From Gallionella sp. (GTDB lineage Bacteria > Pseudomonadota > Gammaproteobacteria > Burkholderiales > Gallionellaceae), in NCBI GenBank assembly GCA_028699065.1, contig JAQVVH010000001.1, positions 481,860 through 545,859 on the forward strand: 64,000 nt of DNA. Reading direction: 5' to 3'. The notes beneath the pieces are model-generated. The model was not told where the DNA came from. It saw only the letters and a list, made by a program, of their open reading frames with translations, and searched no databases. Below, in pieces: positions 35,525 through 44,879 of the stretch. How positions within the stretch are numbered: the stretch's first letter is position 1; every line of letters begins with the position of its first letter. Made by a program: the position numbers and the translations under genes.

Positions 35525-36249
35525 AACGACACGACACAAGGGGATTTACCCTGATCGAAATGGCAATCGTGCTGCTGATCACCGGACTATTGCTGGGCGG
35601 ATTGCTGATACCCTTCGGCACCCGGATTGCCCAGCAGCAACGGCAGGACACGCAGGCCCGGCTGGACGCGGCGCAGGAAGCCCTGCTCGGTCACGTGCTT
35701 GCAACCGGTCGTTTTCCTTGTCCCGCCGACCCCACGCTGGCCAGTACAACGGCTGGCGCCGGACTGGCGCGCATGCCGCCCTGCACGGGGAACCTCTCAT
35801 CCGGTGCACTGCCCTGGGCAACGCTGGGATTGCGCGAAACCGATGCCTGGGGCAACCGGCTGAGCTACCGCGTTAGCAGCGATTTCGCCGATGCCATCGA
35901 CAGCAATACATTGGGCGGCTGCAGCCCGAATCCGGCGCCATTGCACGCCAGTTTTGCACTGTGTTCGACGGCGACGCTGGATATTCTCGCCGCATCCGGA
36001 GGCACCACCATCGCGATCGATGTTCCCGCAATCATCATTTCACACGGCGCAAACGGGGCGGGAGCCTACACGCCGCAAGGCACGCAGAATTTCGCCGGCA
36101 ACAACGGCGACGAACAGGAAAATAGTGATAACGGGGCCGATCTGAGCTATGTCGATCATCTTCCCACGCCGGATTACGACGACCAGCTCGTGTGGGTTTC
36201 GAATCTGCTGCTGATGAACCGCATGGTCGCGGCGGGATTATTGCCCTAG
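35515..36249 (+). CDS. Large type IV prepilin-like protein with Glu5
   Basis: Start at ATG 35515 ([20 protein letters not shown]), inside the end of the previous gene. The 244-residue product has a canonical prepilin N-terminus with Glu at position 5. The body has [28 protein letters not shown] and [11 protein letters not shown], sharing PCP and LPW-TL-L motifs with the preceding prepilin. No prepilin peptidase gene is in the window. The gene ends on CTAG, where its stop overlaps that of the convergent cysS. Confidence 0.87.
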   Translation: MPIKRHDTRGFTLIEMAIVLLITGLLLGGLLIPFGTRIAQQQRQDTQARLDAAQEALLGHVLATGRFPCPADPTLASTTAGAGLARMPPCTGNLSSGALPWATLGLRETDAWGNRLSYRVSSDFADAIDSNTLGGCSPNPAPLHASFALCSTATLDILAASGGTTIAIDVPAIIISHGANGAGAYTPQGTQNFAGNNGDEQENSDNGADLSYVDHLPTPDYDDQLVWVSNLLLMNRMVAAGLLP

Positions 36250-37634
36250 GCGCGGCGCCAGCTGGTCCCTTGCGGACCATCCTCCAGCAGGATGCCGACC
36301 TCGGACAGGTGCTTGCGAATGCGGTCAGCCTCGGCGAAATCCCGGGCTTTTTTGGCGGCAATGCGTGCGTCGATCATGGTCTGAATCGCGGCCTCATCCA
36401 GCCCGCCCTCACTGCCCCTCCCCTGCAAAAAGGCCTGCGCATCGCGCTGCAACAACCCCAGCGTACCGGCCAGCAACTTGAGCTGCGCCGCGGCCGCGGC
36501 CGACTGACTGCGATTGACTTCAGCCGCCAGCTCAAACAACACCGCGATGGCTTCCGGTGTATTGAAATCATCATCCATCGCCGCTTTGAAACGGATCGCA
36601 TAGGGCTCGCGCCAATCGATTTCGGCCCGTTCACCCTCCGTTTCAGCGCCAGATTTGAGTGCCGTATAAAGCCGGGTCAACGCACCCTTCGCATCATCCA
36701 GATGCGCGTCGGAGTAATTCAGCGGGCTGCGATAATGCGCACGCAAAATGAAGAAGCGCACCACCTCGGGATCGTATTGAGTCAGCACCTCACGGATGGT
36801 GAAAAAATTCCCCAGCGACTTGGACATCTTTTCGTTGTCCACGCGCACAAAGCCGTTGTGCATCCAGTAATTCACAAAATGGCATCGGTGCGCACCCTCG
36901 GATTGGGCAATCTCGTTTTCATGGTGCGGGAATTGCAAGTCGGCGCCACCGCCGTGAATGTCGAAATGCCGGCCGAGCAGTTCCGAGCCCATCGCCGAAC
37001 ATTCGATATGCCAGCCGGGGCGTCCCTTGCCCCACTTTGAATCCCACTTCACCTCGTCGGCTTCGCTTTCCTTCGCGCGCTTCCACAGCACAAAATCGAG
37101 CGGATCATGCTTGTCCGACGCGACATCGACACGCTCACCCGCGCGCAGATCTTCCAGCGATTTTCCGGAAAGTTTTCCGTAGCCGTCGAACTTGCGCACG
37201 GCGTAATTCACATCGCCATCCGCAGCCTGGTAAGCCAGCCCGTTCTGCTCCAGCTGCGCAATCATCGCCAGCATCTGCGGCACATATTGTGTCGCGCGCG
37301 GCTCGTGGTCAGGACGCTGCACACCCAGCGCATCGGCATCTTCATGCATGGCGTCGATAAAGCGACCGGTCAGCGCGTGGATGGATTCGCCATTCTCGGC
37401 GGCGCGCCTGATAATTTTGTCGTCGATATCGGTAATGTTGCGCACATAGGTCACGTCGTAACCACTCACTTTCAGCCAGCGCTGCACCATGTCAAACACG
37501 ACCAGCACGCGCGCATGGCCAAGGTGGCAATGGTCGTACACCGTCATGCCGCACACATACATGCGCACCTGGTTCGGCACGATGGGTTTGAAATCCTGCT
37601 TGTCGCGGGTCAGCGTGTTATAGATTTTCAGCAT
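36246..37634 (-). CDS. cysS: Cysteinyl-tRNA synthetase
   Basis: Start at ATG 37634 ([15 protein letters not shown]). The 462-residue class I synthetase has zinc-site Cys in YVCGMTVYD, the HIGH-like HLGHARV (about residue 37), zinc ligands in [15 protein letters not shown] and [20 protein letters not shown], and [12 protein letters not shown] (about 265). It charges tRNA-Cys. It ends in a four-base tail-to-tail overlap with the pilin gene. Confidence 0.97.
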   Translation of the reverse strand: MLKIYNTLTRDKQDFKPIVPNQVRMYVCGMTVYDHCHLGHARVLVVFDMVQRWLKVSGYDVTYVRNITDIDDKIIRRAAENGESIHALTGRFIDAMHEDADALGVQRPDHEPRATQYVPQMLAMIAQLEQNGLAYQAADGDVNYAVRKFDGYGKLSGKSLEDLRAGERVDVASDKHDPLDFVLWKRAKESEADEVKWDSKWGKGRPGWHIECSAMGSELLGRHFDIHGGGADLQFPHHENEIAQSEGAHRCHFVNYWMHNGFVRVDNEKMSKSLGNFFTIREVLTQYDPEVVRFFILRAHYRSPLNYSDAHLDDAKGALTRLYTALKSGAETEGERAEIDWREPYAIRFKAAMDDDFNTPEAIAVLFELAAEVNRSQSAAAAAQLKLLAGTLGLLQRDAQAFLQGRGSEGGLDEAAIQTMIDARIAAKKARDFAEADRIRKHLSEVGILLEDGPQGTSWRRA

Positions 37635-37665
37635 CAATCGGTCACTTCAAAACAGTCATTCAAGT

Positions 37666-38118
37666 TCAGGCGCCGCGCACCAGCAGTACCGGCATCGGCG
37701 CGGCACGCATCACACCTTCGGCAACACTGCCAAGCAGAAAATGGTCCAGTCCGCGCCGACCGTGCGTGCCGATCACAATCAGTTCGGCCTGCCAATCCTG
37801 CGCCTGCTGCGCAACCACTTTGCCGATGCGCTGGCCATCGTCGTTGACGCGGCGAGTCTCGAATTCCAAACCGACGCCCTGCACCTTCTTCGCGGCATGA
37901 TCAAGTATGCCCCGGCCGATTTCCTCGAAAATTTCCGGCGACAGCATGGGCGGGGTGGCGGCCATCCATTCGCTGCCGATCCAAACCTGCGACACGTCTT
38001 CACTCACATGCAACAGCAGCAATTGCGAATGCCCCTCCTTGGCCAGTTTGATCGCCTCATCAAGCGCGCGATCCGATGTCTGGCTGCCATCCACGGCCAC
38101 GAGTATGCGTTTATACAT
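37666..38118 (-). CDS. Universal stress protein UspA family
   Basis: A 150-residue single-domain Usp protein: YKRILVAVDGSQTSDRALDE at the start and the ATP-binding G-X2-G-X9-G-S pattern in GTHGRRGLDHFLLGSVAEGV. It is probably an ATP-binding, dimeric stress protein. AAGGAG precedes the ATG. It lies between glnS and cysS with gaps of about 30 bases, so the three may be co-transcribed. Confidence 0.93.
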   Translation of the reverse strand: MYKRILVAVDGSQTSDRALDEAIKLAKEGHSQLLLLHVSEDVSQVWIGSEWMAATPPMLSPEIFEEIGRGILDHAAKKVQGVGLEFETRRVNDDGQRIGKVVAQQAQDWQAELIVIGTHGRRGLDHFLLGSVAEGVMRAAPMPVLLVRGA

Positions 38119-38146
38119 GTCGTTCTCCTTTCGTTTGCCCGGGCGC

Positions 38147-39814
38147 TTATCCCTGTTCCCTCGCCCAGGAATCCTTCAGCGTCACCGTGCGGTTGAACAC
38201 CGGCTTGCCCGGCTGATGGTCGCGCCGGTCAATGCAAAAATAGCCCAGCCGCTCAAACTGGTAGCGCGTCTCGGGTGCGGCATCCTGCACGCAGGCCTCC
38301 ACCCAACCCTGAACTACGGTCAGCGAGGCCGGATTGAGATGCGTACAAAAATCCACCTCACGGTCGGCATCCGGCTCAGGCACGTTGAACAAGCGGTCAT
38401 ACAGGCGGATCTCGGCGGGCAGCGCATGCTTGCAGGACAGGAAGTGAATCACGCCCTTGACCTTGCGGCCTTCCGGATTTTTGCCCAGTGTGTTGTGGTC
38501 GATGCTGCACTTCAGCTCGATCACCGCACCCGCGGCGTCTTTCACCACTTCGTCGCAGCGCATCACATAACTGTGGCGCAAACGCACTTCGCCCCCCGGC
38601 GTCAGGCGTTTCCAGCCCGGCGGCGGCACTTCGGAAAAATCGTCGGCCTCGATGAACAGCGTCTCGCCAAAAAGGACCTCGCGCTTTCCGAACTCGGGAT
38701 GATTGGGATGAAAATCCGCTTCCCGGGTCAGTGCGCCGTCGGCATTGGTGATCGTAACCTTGAGCGGGTTGATAATGGCCATCACGCGCGGCGCACGCGC
38801 TTCGAGATCGTCGCGGACCGCAGATTCAAGCACGGCCATATCGACAATGTTTTCGCTCTTGGACACGCCGATGCGTTTCGCGAATTCGCGCAATCCCTCC
38901 GGGGTATAGCCGCGCCGGCGCATTCCGGAAATCGTGGGCATGCGCGGATCGTCCCAGCCATTAACTTTCTTCTCATTCACCAGCTGCAACAATTTGCGCT
39001 TGCTAGTGATGGTGTAATGCAATTCCAGGCGGGAAAACTCGTACTGGCGCGGATGGCAGGGGATCGTGATGTTATCCAGTACCCAGTCATACAGCGGGCG
39101 GTGATCTTCGAACTCCAGCGTGCAAATGGAATGAGTGATGCCTTCCAGCGCATCGGAAATACAGTGCGTGTAGTCGTACATCGGATAGATGCACCACTGG
39201 TCGCCGGTGCGAATGTGGTGCGCACGGCGGATGCGGTAGATCACCGGATCTCGCAGGTTGATATTGGGCGAAGCCATGTCGATCTTCGCACGCAGCACCA
39301 TCGCACCATCGGCAAATTCACCGGCTTTCATGCGTGCAAAAAGATCCAGATTTTCGGCGACTGTACGGTCGCGATTCGGGCTGTTCTGCCCCGGCTGGGT
39401 CAGCGTGCCGCGATACTGGCGCATCTGCTCCGGCGTGAGGTCGTCCACATAAGCCAGCCCTTTATTGATGAGCTCAACCGCAAAACCATACAGCGCCTCG
39501 AAATAATCCGAGGCCCAGCGCACCTGCCCATTCCATTCAAAGCCCAGCCAGCGCACGTCATCCTGGATGGACTGCGCGTATTCCTCGCTTTCCTTCTCCG
39601 GGTTGGTGTCATCGAAACGCAGGTTGCAGGTTCCCTGATAATCCTGTGCGAGCCCGAAATTCAGGCAAATGGACTTCGCATGACCGATATGCAAATAGCC
39701 ATTCGGCTCGGGCGGGAAGCGCGTGGCAATGCTCGCGTGCTTGCCGCTGGCCAGATCGGCATCAATGATGCTGCGGATAAAATTGGAAACGGGCGCGGGG
39801 GGATTGCTGCTCAT
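38147..39814 (-). CDS. glnS: Glutaminyl-tRNA synthetase
   Basis: Start at ATG 39814 ([20 protein letters not shown]). The 555-residue class Ic enzyme has [16 protein letters not shown] (HIGH motif near 40), [24 protein letters not shown] and the KMSKS-equivalent ITSKRKL (about 270). The two beta-barrel anticodon-binding domains follow (about 345-550). Presence of GlnRS means Gln-tRNA is charged directly. Confidence 0.97.
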   Translation of the reverse strand: MSSNPPAPVSNFIRSIIDADLASGKHASIATRFPPEPNGYLHIGHAKSICLNFGLAQDYQGTCNLRFDDTNPEKESEEYAQSIQDDVRWLGFEWNGQVRWASDYFEALYGFAVELINKGLAYVDDLTPEQMRQYRGTLTQPGQNSPNRDRTVAENLDLFARMKAGEFADGAMVLRAKIDMASPNINLRDPVIYRIRRAHHIRTGDQWCIYPMYDYTHCISDALEGITHSICTLEFEDHRPLYDWVLDNITIPCHPRQYEFSRLELHYTITSKRKLLQLVNEKKVNGWDDPRMPTISGMRRRGYTPEGLREFAKRIGVSKSENIVDMAVLESAVRDDLEARAPRVMAIINPLKVTITNADGALTREADFHPNHPEFGKREVLFGETLFIEADDFSEVPPPGWKRLTPGGEVRLRHSYVMRCDEVVKDAAGAVIELKCSIDHNTLGKNPEGRKVKGVIHFLSCKHALPAEIRLYDRLFNVPEPDADREVDFCTHLNPASLTVVQGWVEACVQDAAPETRYQFERLGYFCIDRRDHQPGKPVFNRTVTLKDSWAREQG

Positions 39815-39957
39815 TTTGACTGAATTCACATCTGGGTAAGGGATGGCGGATTTTACCCGAAAACACGGAGATTTCCCGCTTGTAGCCACGCACCGGACGG
39901 CATCAATTTGCTAGAATTCGCCTCCGTGCCGTTCTGCCGGCAATCCGAGGAATCATC

Positions 39958-40557
39958 ATGGCCCTATTCGCGCAATACCGAGCGTCGCAATTCACTCGCA
40001 ATACTGCGGCGCTGCTGGCAGCTTTACTGCTCTGCCTCAGTCTGCCGGCGCAGGCCGACGATATCCAGGACGCGAACAAATTATTAAAACAGGGTGAATA
40101 CGCGCGAGCCATGCAAAAGGTGGACGGCCACCTCGCGACCGATCCCAAAAATCCGCAAGCTCGATTTCTGCGCGGACTGATTTTTAATGCCCAGGGCAAA
40201 AGCGATGAAGCGCTCGCCACGTTCCGCGCCCTGACCGAAGACTATCCGGAATTGCCCGAACCCTATAACAACCTGGCCGTCATCCATGCGAGCCAAGGCA
40301 ATTACGACGAGGCGATTAATGCCCTCAAGCTGGCAATTCGCACCAATCCGAACTATGCCACGGCACACGAAAATCTCGGCGATCTGTACAGCCGCATGGC
40401 CGGCCAGTCCTACGAGCGCGCGATGAAACTGGACCGTGCCGATGCCAGCGCAAAACGCAAATTCGAATTAAACCGCGAATTGCTGGGCAACGGCTTGCCG
40501 GCCCCGTCACCGGCCGCCCCTGCCGCAAGCGACAAAACCCCGGAGGCCGCACCATGA
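39958..40557 (+). CDS. Exported TPR-repeat protein
   Basis: A 199-residue protein with a signal peptide (about 1-34, ending SLPAQADD). Three to four TPR units follow (about 37-155: [80 protein letters not shown]). An Ala/Pro-rich tail ends it. It probably acts in the periplasm as a scaffold. The ATGA overlap with the cyclophilin gene suggests a shared role in envelope protein folding (inference). Confidence 0.88.
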   Translation: MALFAQYRASQFTRNTAALLAALLLCLSLPAQADDIQDANKLLKQGEYARAMQKVDGHLATDPKNPQARFLRGLIFNAQGKSDEALATFRALTEDYPELPEPYNNLAVIHASQGNYDEAINALKLAIRTNPNYATAHENLGDLYSRMAGQSYERAMKLDRADASAKRKFELNRELLGNGLPAPSPAAPAASDKTPEAAP

Positions 40558-41135
40558 CAATGCGCCGACTGTTTGCAGCGCTGTTTGGGCTGCTGTTATG
40601 CTGCGCCTCCCCTTATGCCCATTCATCCAACCAAGGAAAACACCCCATGATCAAACTGCACACCAACCACGGCATCATCACATTGCAACTGGACGCGGAA
40701 AAAGCACCGCTGTCCACGAAGAACTTTATCGATTACGTTAGCAGCGGTTTTTATGACGGCACCATCTTCCACCGCGTCATGGACAATTTCATGATTCAGG
40801 GCGGGGGTTTCGAGCCCGGCATGAAGCAAAAGCCGACGCAGGCGCCCGTCAAAAACGAAGCCGCCAACGGTTTGAAGAATGTCAAATACAGCATCGCCAT
40901 GGCACGCACCAGCGATCCGCATTCGGCCACAGCGCAATTCTTCATCAACGTCAGCAACAACGATTTCCTCGACTACCCGGGCCAGGATGGCTGGGGCTAC
41001 ACTGTATTTGGCATGGTGACCGGCGGCACCGAAGTGATCGATGCAATCAAAAAAGTGAAAACCGGCAACAGCGGCTTTCACCAGAACGTGCCCAAAGAAG
41101 ACGTGATCATCACCAAGGCTGAACTCGTTCAGTAA
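40554..41135 (+). CDS. ppiB: Cyclophilin-type peptidyl-prolyl isomerase, with exported and cytosolic start options
   Basis: The full frame (193 residues) begins with a signal-like stretch ([20 protein letters not shown]). An internal ATG at 40647, preceded by AAGGAAAA ten bases away, begins [20 protein letters not shown], the usual first residues of cytosolic PpiB (about 162 residues). The catalytic domain has [18 protein letters not shown] and [19 protein letters not shown]. It catalyses cis-trans isomerisation of prolyl bonds. Both start sites look usable, so one gene might give a periplasmic and a cytosolic form. Confidence 0.93.
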   Translation: MTMRRLFAALFGLLLCCASPYAHSSNQGKHPMIKLHTNHGIITLQLDAEKAPLSTKNFIDYVSSGFYDGTIFHRVMDNFMIQGGGFEPGMKQKPTQAPVKNEAANGLKNVKYSIAMARTSDPHSATAQFFINVSNNDFLDYPGQDGWGYTVFGMVTGGTEVIDAIKKVKTGNSGFHQNVPKEDVIITKAELVQ

Positions 41136-41163
41136 GCGCATGGCGCCCTACGCGCCGCCTTGC

Positions 41164-41889
41164 ATGCCTCACAGCCTGTTCATTTCAGACCTGCATCTCA
41201 GTGCCGAACAGCCGGGCAGCATGGCGGCGTTCCGGCGTTTCACCGCGGGCATGGCGCGGCAGGCCGAGGCGCTCTACATTCTCGGCGACCTGTTCGAATA
41301 CTGGGCGGGCGACGACGACTTGCAGGATCCGTTCCACCGCGAAGTCGCCGGCCTGCTTGCCGGCGTTGCGCAAAACGGCACGAAAATTTTCATCATGCAG
41401 GGCAACCGTGACCTGCTAATGAGCGACGCACTCATGCAGGCATGCGGTGCCGACGCCATCGCCGACCCTCATCTGATCAACCTCTACGGAACCCCCGCAC
41501 TGCTAAGTCACGGTGATCTGCTGTGTACCGGCGACACCGCCTACCAGCAGTACCGAGCACAGGTTCACTCAGCGGAATTCCAGCAGCAATTTCTGGCCCG
41601 CCCGCTGGCCGAACGCAAGACTTACATCGCCGAATTGCGCACGCGCAGCCGGATGGAGAAAACGTGCAAGGACGAGGACGTGATGGATGTGAGCAGCGCC
41701 GCTGTTGAGTCAATGCTGCGCGAATATGACTATCCGCGCCTGATTCACGGTCACACCCACCGGCCGGCCCGGCACGAACATCTTGTCGACGGCCATCGCT
41801 GCGAACGCTGGGTTTTGAACGACTGGGATGCCGCCCCCGGAGCACTGCGCTGCAATGCCGCAGGGTGCACTCCGCTATTGCTTGCCTGA
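41164..41889 (+). CDS. lpxH: UDP-2,3-diacylglucosamine diphosphatase LpxH
   Basis: The start is ATG 41164 (MPHSLFISDLHLS), giving 241 residues, the normal length; an ATG at 41140 adds eight unconserved residues. The calcineurin-like fold has all metal motifs: SDLHLS, GDLFEYWAGDDD, GNRDLLMS, LLSHGDLLCTGD and HGHTHRP. It cleaves UDP-diacyl-glucosamine to lipid X in lipid A synthesis at the inner membrane. Its end overlaps the convergent nuclease gene by 15 bases. Confidence 0.95.
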   Translation: MPHSLFISDLHLSAEQPGSMAAFRRFTAGMARQAEALYILGDLFEYWAGDDDLQDPFHREVAGLLAGVAQNGTKIFIMQGNRDLLMSDALMQACGADAIADPHLINLYGTPALLSHGDLLCTGDTAYQQYRAQVHSAEFQQQFLARPLAERKTYIAELRTRSRMEKTCKDEDVMDVSSAAVESMLREYDYPRLIHGHTHRPARHEHLVDGHRCERWVLNDWDAAPGALRCNAAGCTPLLLA

Positions 41890-42534
41890 GCCAAGAGAAG
41901 CGTCCCCGCCGCACAATGCCTCGCAAGGCAATCCATCGCCATCGGGATCCAGCGCACGCACCCCACATCGTGTCAGGTGATAGTGCGCCTCGTCGCAGGT
42001 CACCATCTGACTGCAACGCTGGCGTTGCCCACAACGGTAGTCCGGTTCGGCCTGCGAGGGATGGAACGGGTGCTGTTTGCGCCATTCCGAGGGCGCGAGG
42101 GGGTTGGGTTCAGCCCATAAGCCGACGCCGGCGCGGCGCGCTTCCGCGGCCATCTGCACATAAGCACGGTTGCGATGATGCAGGGAATATTCCCAGGCCA
42201 AGCCGCGCTGAAGCTGTGCGGCATTCACATTCGTTTCCCCGCTAAAAACCCGGGCCACCAGCCGACCGAAATGGTCCACTGCCACGGGATCGACCGTGAC
42301 CGGTCCGCTGGCCGTAAGCTCGGCCAACGAACGGGTTGACGCGTCGCCGAATGATTGCGCGTGCTCCGGTGCATCGATATCCGCAAGGCGCACTTTGATC
42401 GGCCGCCGTCCGACCTCGCGCCAGACCAGCAGCGTGTCGCCGTCGATCACGCGGACCGAGCGGGCCACAAAATTTTCCGCCGCAACCGGCGCGGCCAGCA
42501 GGCATCCCGCCAGCAGCAGTAGCACATAGTTCAC
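41875..42534 (-). CDS. Exported staphylococcal-nuclease-like protein with Excalibur domain
   Basis: Start at GTG 42534 in a GTGA overlap with pgpA, giving 219 residues. A signal peptide (about 1-19, ending APVAAE) is followed by a thermonuclease fold (VIDGDTLLVW, the metal- and phosphate-binding VRLADIDAPEHAQSFG, GRLVARVF, about 28-150). A C-terminal Excalibur calcium-binding motif (DPDGDGLPCEALC) stands near residue 198. It would be a secreted or periplasmic, calcium-dependent nuclease. Pairing a nuclease with the Excalibur unit is a known combination. Confidence 0.88.
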   Translation of the reverse strand: MNYVLLLLAGCLLAAPVAAENFVARSVRVIDGDTLLVWREVGRRPIKVRLADIDAPEHAQSFGDASTRSLAELTASGPVTVDPVAVDHFGRLVARVFSGETNVNAAQLQRGLAWEYSLHHRNRAYVQMAAEARRAGVGLWAEPNPLAPSEWRKQHPFHPSQAEPDYRCGQRQRCSQMVTCDEAHYHLTRCGVRALDPDGDGLPCEALCGGDASLGSGKQ

Positions 42535-43034
42535 AGAATGACGCTTTTGATCAACGCCAGACACAACAGTGCATAGCCCGCCGCGAGCAGATCATCAAAC
42601 ATCACACCCAGCCCGCCATGCCAGTGGCTGTCGAAATACTTGATGGGCTGCGGCTTGATAATGTCAAAGAAGCGAAACAGGGCAAATGCCAGCAACGACC
42701 AGGCCCAGCCCGGCGGCGTAAAAAACAGCACCAGCATGAAAGCCACGATTTCGTCCCAAACGATACCGCTGTAATCGGCCACACCCAGCGCCTTGCCGGT
42801 CTTGTCACACACCCAGATGCCGAGGGCAAAAGCCCAGATCAGCAGCAGCAAAAACATCATGTCGGACAGACGCGGCGCGAGATAGGCGTACATCGGAAAA
42901 GCCACCAGCGTGCCCCAGGTGCCGGGGGCCTTGCGCGCCAGCCCGCTGCCAAATCCGAATGACAGAAAATGCGCCGGATGACTCATCAAAAACTTCCAGT
43001 CCGGTTTAATCTGCAGCTCAGCCGAAGTGGTCAT
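42531..43034 (-). CDS. pgpA: Phosphatidylglycerophosphatase A
   Basis: The start is ATG 43034 (MTTSAELQIKPDWKFLM), inside the end of thiL by 17 bases. The 167-residue membrane enzyme has GSGLARKAPGTWGTLVAFP, DEIVAFMLVLF and FRFFDIIKPQPIKYFD, all PgpA signatures, with about three to four spans. It removes phosphate from phosphatidylglycerophosphate to give phosphatidylglycerol. nusB-thiL-pgpA is a conserved gene string. Confidence 0.95.
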   Translation of the reverse strand: MTTSAELQIKPDWKFLMSHPAHFLSFGFGSGLARKAPGTWGTLVAFPMYAYLAPRLSDMMFLLLLIWAFALGIWVCDKTGKALGVADYSGIVWDEIVAFMLVLFFTPPGWAWSLLAFALFRFFDIIKPQPIKYFDSHWHGGLGVMFDDLLAAGYALLCLALIKSVIL

Positions 43035-43959
43035 ATCCACGCTCCTCGAAAGTAAGGCAGGCACCGCCTGCGTCCCGCAACTGGCAACCCTGTTCGACCA
43101 CCACCTGTCCGATGCGCGTCAGGGGCAAACCCATCGATGCTGCAATCCATGCAACCTCGTCGCGCCGTTCGGCCGGGGCGGTAAAACACAATTCGTAATC
43201 ATCGCCACCGTTCAGCGCGAGACGCGTCTGCTGCAAACGGCGCAGCAGCGCGGACACCGGCAACGCATCAATCTCAAGCACGGCGCCCATGCCGGAGGCA
43301 TCGAGAATGTGTCCTAGATCGGCCAGCAAGCCGTCGGAAACATCGATCGCGGCATGCGCCACGCCGCGCAATGCCACTCCCAGCGCCACCCGCGGCTGCG
43401 GCTGATGCAGACGTCCCGCGCAGACAGCGTAGTCTTCTGCCGACAGATTCACCTTTCCCTGCAAGTGCGCCAGCGCCAACGCAGCATCGCCCAATTCGCC
43501 GGACACCCAGATGTCGTCGCCCGCTCGGGCCGCATCGCGACGCAGGACCTGCCCGGACGCCACCTCTCCCAAAATAGTCACGCTCAGCGTTAACGGCCCG
43601 CGGGTCGTATCACCGCCGACGAGATCAACCTCATGCTGTTGCGCCAACGCAAAAAATCCGGCGCTGAAGCGATCCAGCCATTCGTCGTTTTGCGCCGGCA
43701 GGGAAATCGCCAGCGTGGCCCAGCGGGGTCGCGCACCCATCGCCGCCATGTCGGACAGATTTACGGCCAGCGTCTTGCATCCCAGCAGAAAGGGATCCGC
43801 ATCGGGGAAAAAGTGCGTGCCGCTGACCAGCATGTCGGTGGAAACCGCCAGCACATTACCCGGCGAAACCTGCAGGAGCGCGGCATCATCGCCCACCCCC
43901 AGCAGCGCGCCGGGGGCTGCGCGGGTGAAGTGGCGGCGAATCAGGCCGAATTCGGACAT
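43018..43959 (-). CDS. thiL: Thiamine-monophosphate kinase
   Basis: A 313-residue ThiL of the PurM/AIR-synthase superfamily: LLGVGDDAALLQV (near 20), AVSTDMLVSGTHF, LAVNLSDMAAMGARPRWATL, VGGDTTRGPL and IDVSDGLLADLGHIL. It phosphorylates thiamine monophosphate to the diphosphate coenzyme. It begins seven bases after the nusB stop. Confidence 0.96.
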   Translation of the reverse strand: MSEFGLIRRHFTRAAPGALLGVGDDAALLQVSPGNVLAVSTDMLVSGTHFFPDADPFLLGCKTLAVNLSDMAAMGARPRWATLAISLPAQNDEWLDRFSAGFFALAQQHEVDLVGGDTTRGPLTLSVTILGEVASGQVLRRDAARAGDDIWVSGELGDAALALAHLQGKVNLSAEDYAVCAGRLHQPQPRVALGVALRGVAHAAIDVSDGLLADLGHILDASGMGAVLEIDALPVSALLRRLQQTRLALNGGDDYELCFTAPAERRDEVAWIAASMGLPLTRIGQVVVEQGCQLRDAGGACLTFEERGYDHFG

Positions 43960-43965
43960 CGCACC

Positions 43966-44424
43966 TCAGCGACCGGAAAATTCCAGCGTGCGAATTTCCG
44001 GAACCAGCTTGTCGAGCACACCATTGACGTATTTGTACCCGTCGGTGCCGCCAAAGGTCTTGGCCAGCTCGACCGCCTCGTTGATAACCACGCGGTAGGG
44101 AACCTCAATGTGATGCACCAGCTCGTACGCACTCAGCAACAACACGGCAAATTCAACCGGGCTCAGCTCTGCCAGCGGGCGATCCAGATATTTGGCGAGC
44201 AACGCTTCAATATCGGCGTGCTCTGCCAGTGCGCCGCACAGCAATTTGGAGAACAGTGCCCTGTCATAACGCCCGAGGTTTTTTTCGGCGAGGATATGGG
44301 TTTCGATTTGCTGCACATCGGTCGCGGCAATGCGCCACTGGTAAATCCCCTGCATCGCCAGTTCCCGTGACCGGTGTCGCGGACTTACCGGCGTTTTTTT
44401 CGGAGTTTCCACGGTGTTCATCAT
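43966..44424 (-). CDS. nusB: Transcription antitermination factor NusB
   Basis: A 152-residue all-helical protein: [54 protein letters not shown] and [15 protein letters not shown] are conserved NusB features. With NusE it binds boxA RNA for rRNA antitermination. It overlaps ribH by four bases, the usual ribH-nusB coupling. Confidence 0.96.
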   Translation of the reverse strand: MMNTVETPKKTPVSPRHRSRELAMQGIYQWRIAATDVQQIETHILAEKNLGRYDRALFSKLLCGALAEHADIEALLAKYLDRPLAELSPVEFAVLLLSAYELVHHIEVPYRVVINEAVELAKTFGGTDGYKYVNGVLDKLVPEIRTLEFSGR

Positions 44425-44876
44425 ATCGCCCGCAACAGGTTGACCATCTCAATGACCACCTGCGCAGCCTCGCCGCCCTTGACGTTCATGCGCGCAATCG
44501 CTTGGTCGTCGTTGTCGGTGGTCAGAATGGCATTGGCGACCGGAATACCGCTCGCGAGTTGCACATCGCCGACACCCCGCGCCGACTCGTTAGACACGAC
44601 TTCGAAATGATAGGTATCGCCGCGTATCACCGCGCCCAGCGCCACCAGCCCGTCGTACTGTCCGCTTTCCGCCATACGCAACAGCACCAGTGGAATTTCC
44701 AGCGCGCCGGGCACGCTGGCCAAGGTAATGTCATCCTCGGCCACGCCATGCGCCACCAACTGGGCACGACAGGCTGCAAGCAAGCCCTCGCATACTTCGG
44801 AATTAAAGCGGCTTTGCACAATACCGATGCGCAAGCCCGCGCCGTTCAAGTTCTGTTCAATTTCTTTCATATTCAT
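44421..44876 (-). CDS. ribH: 6,7-dimethyl-8-ribityllumazine synthase
   Basis: A 151-residue lumazine synthase: [43 protein letters not shown] (catalytic His) and [20 protein letters not shown]. It condenses the RibB and RibD products. Two near ATGs exist (44876 and 44870); GAGGA favours either. It follows ribBA by three bases. Confidence 0.97.
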   Translation of the reverse strand: MNMKEIEQNLNGAGLRIGIVQSRFNSEVCEGLLAACRAQLVAHGVAEDDITLASVPGALEIPLVLLRMAESGQYDGLVALGAVIRGDTYHFEVVSNESARGVGDVQLASGIPVANAILTTDNDDQAIARMNVKGGEAAQVVIEMVNLLRAI

Positions 44877-44879
44877 TCC

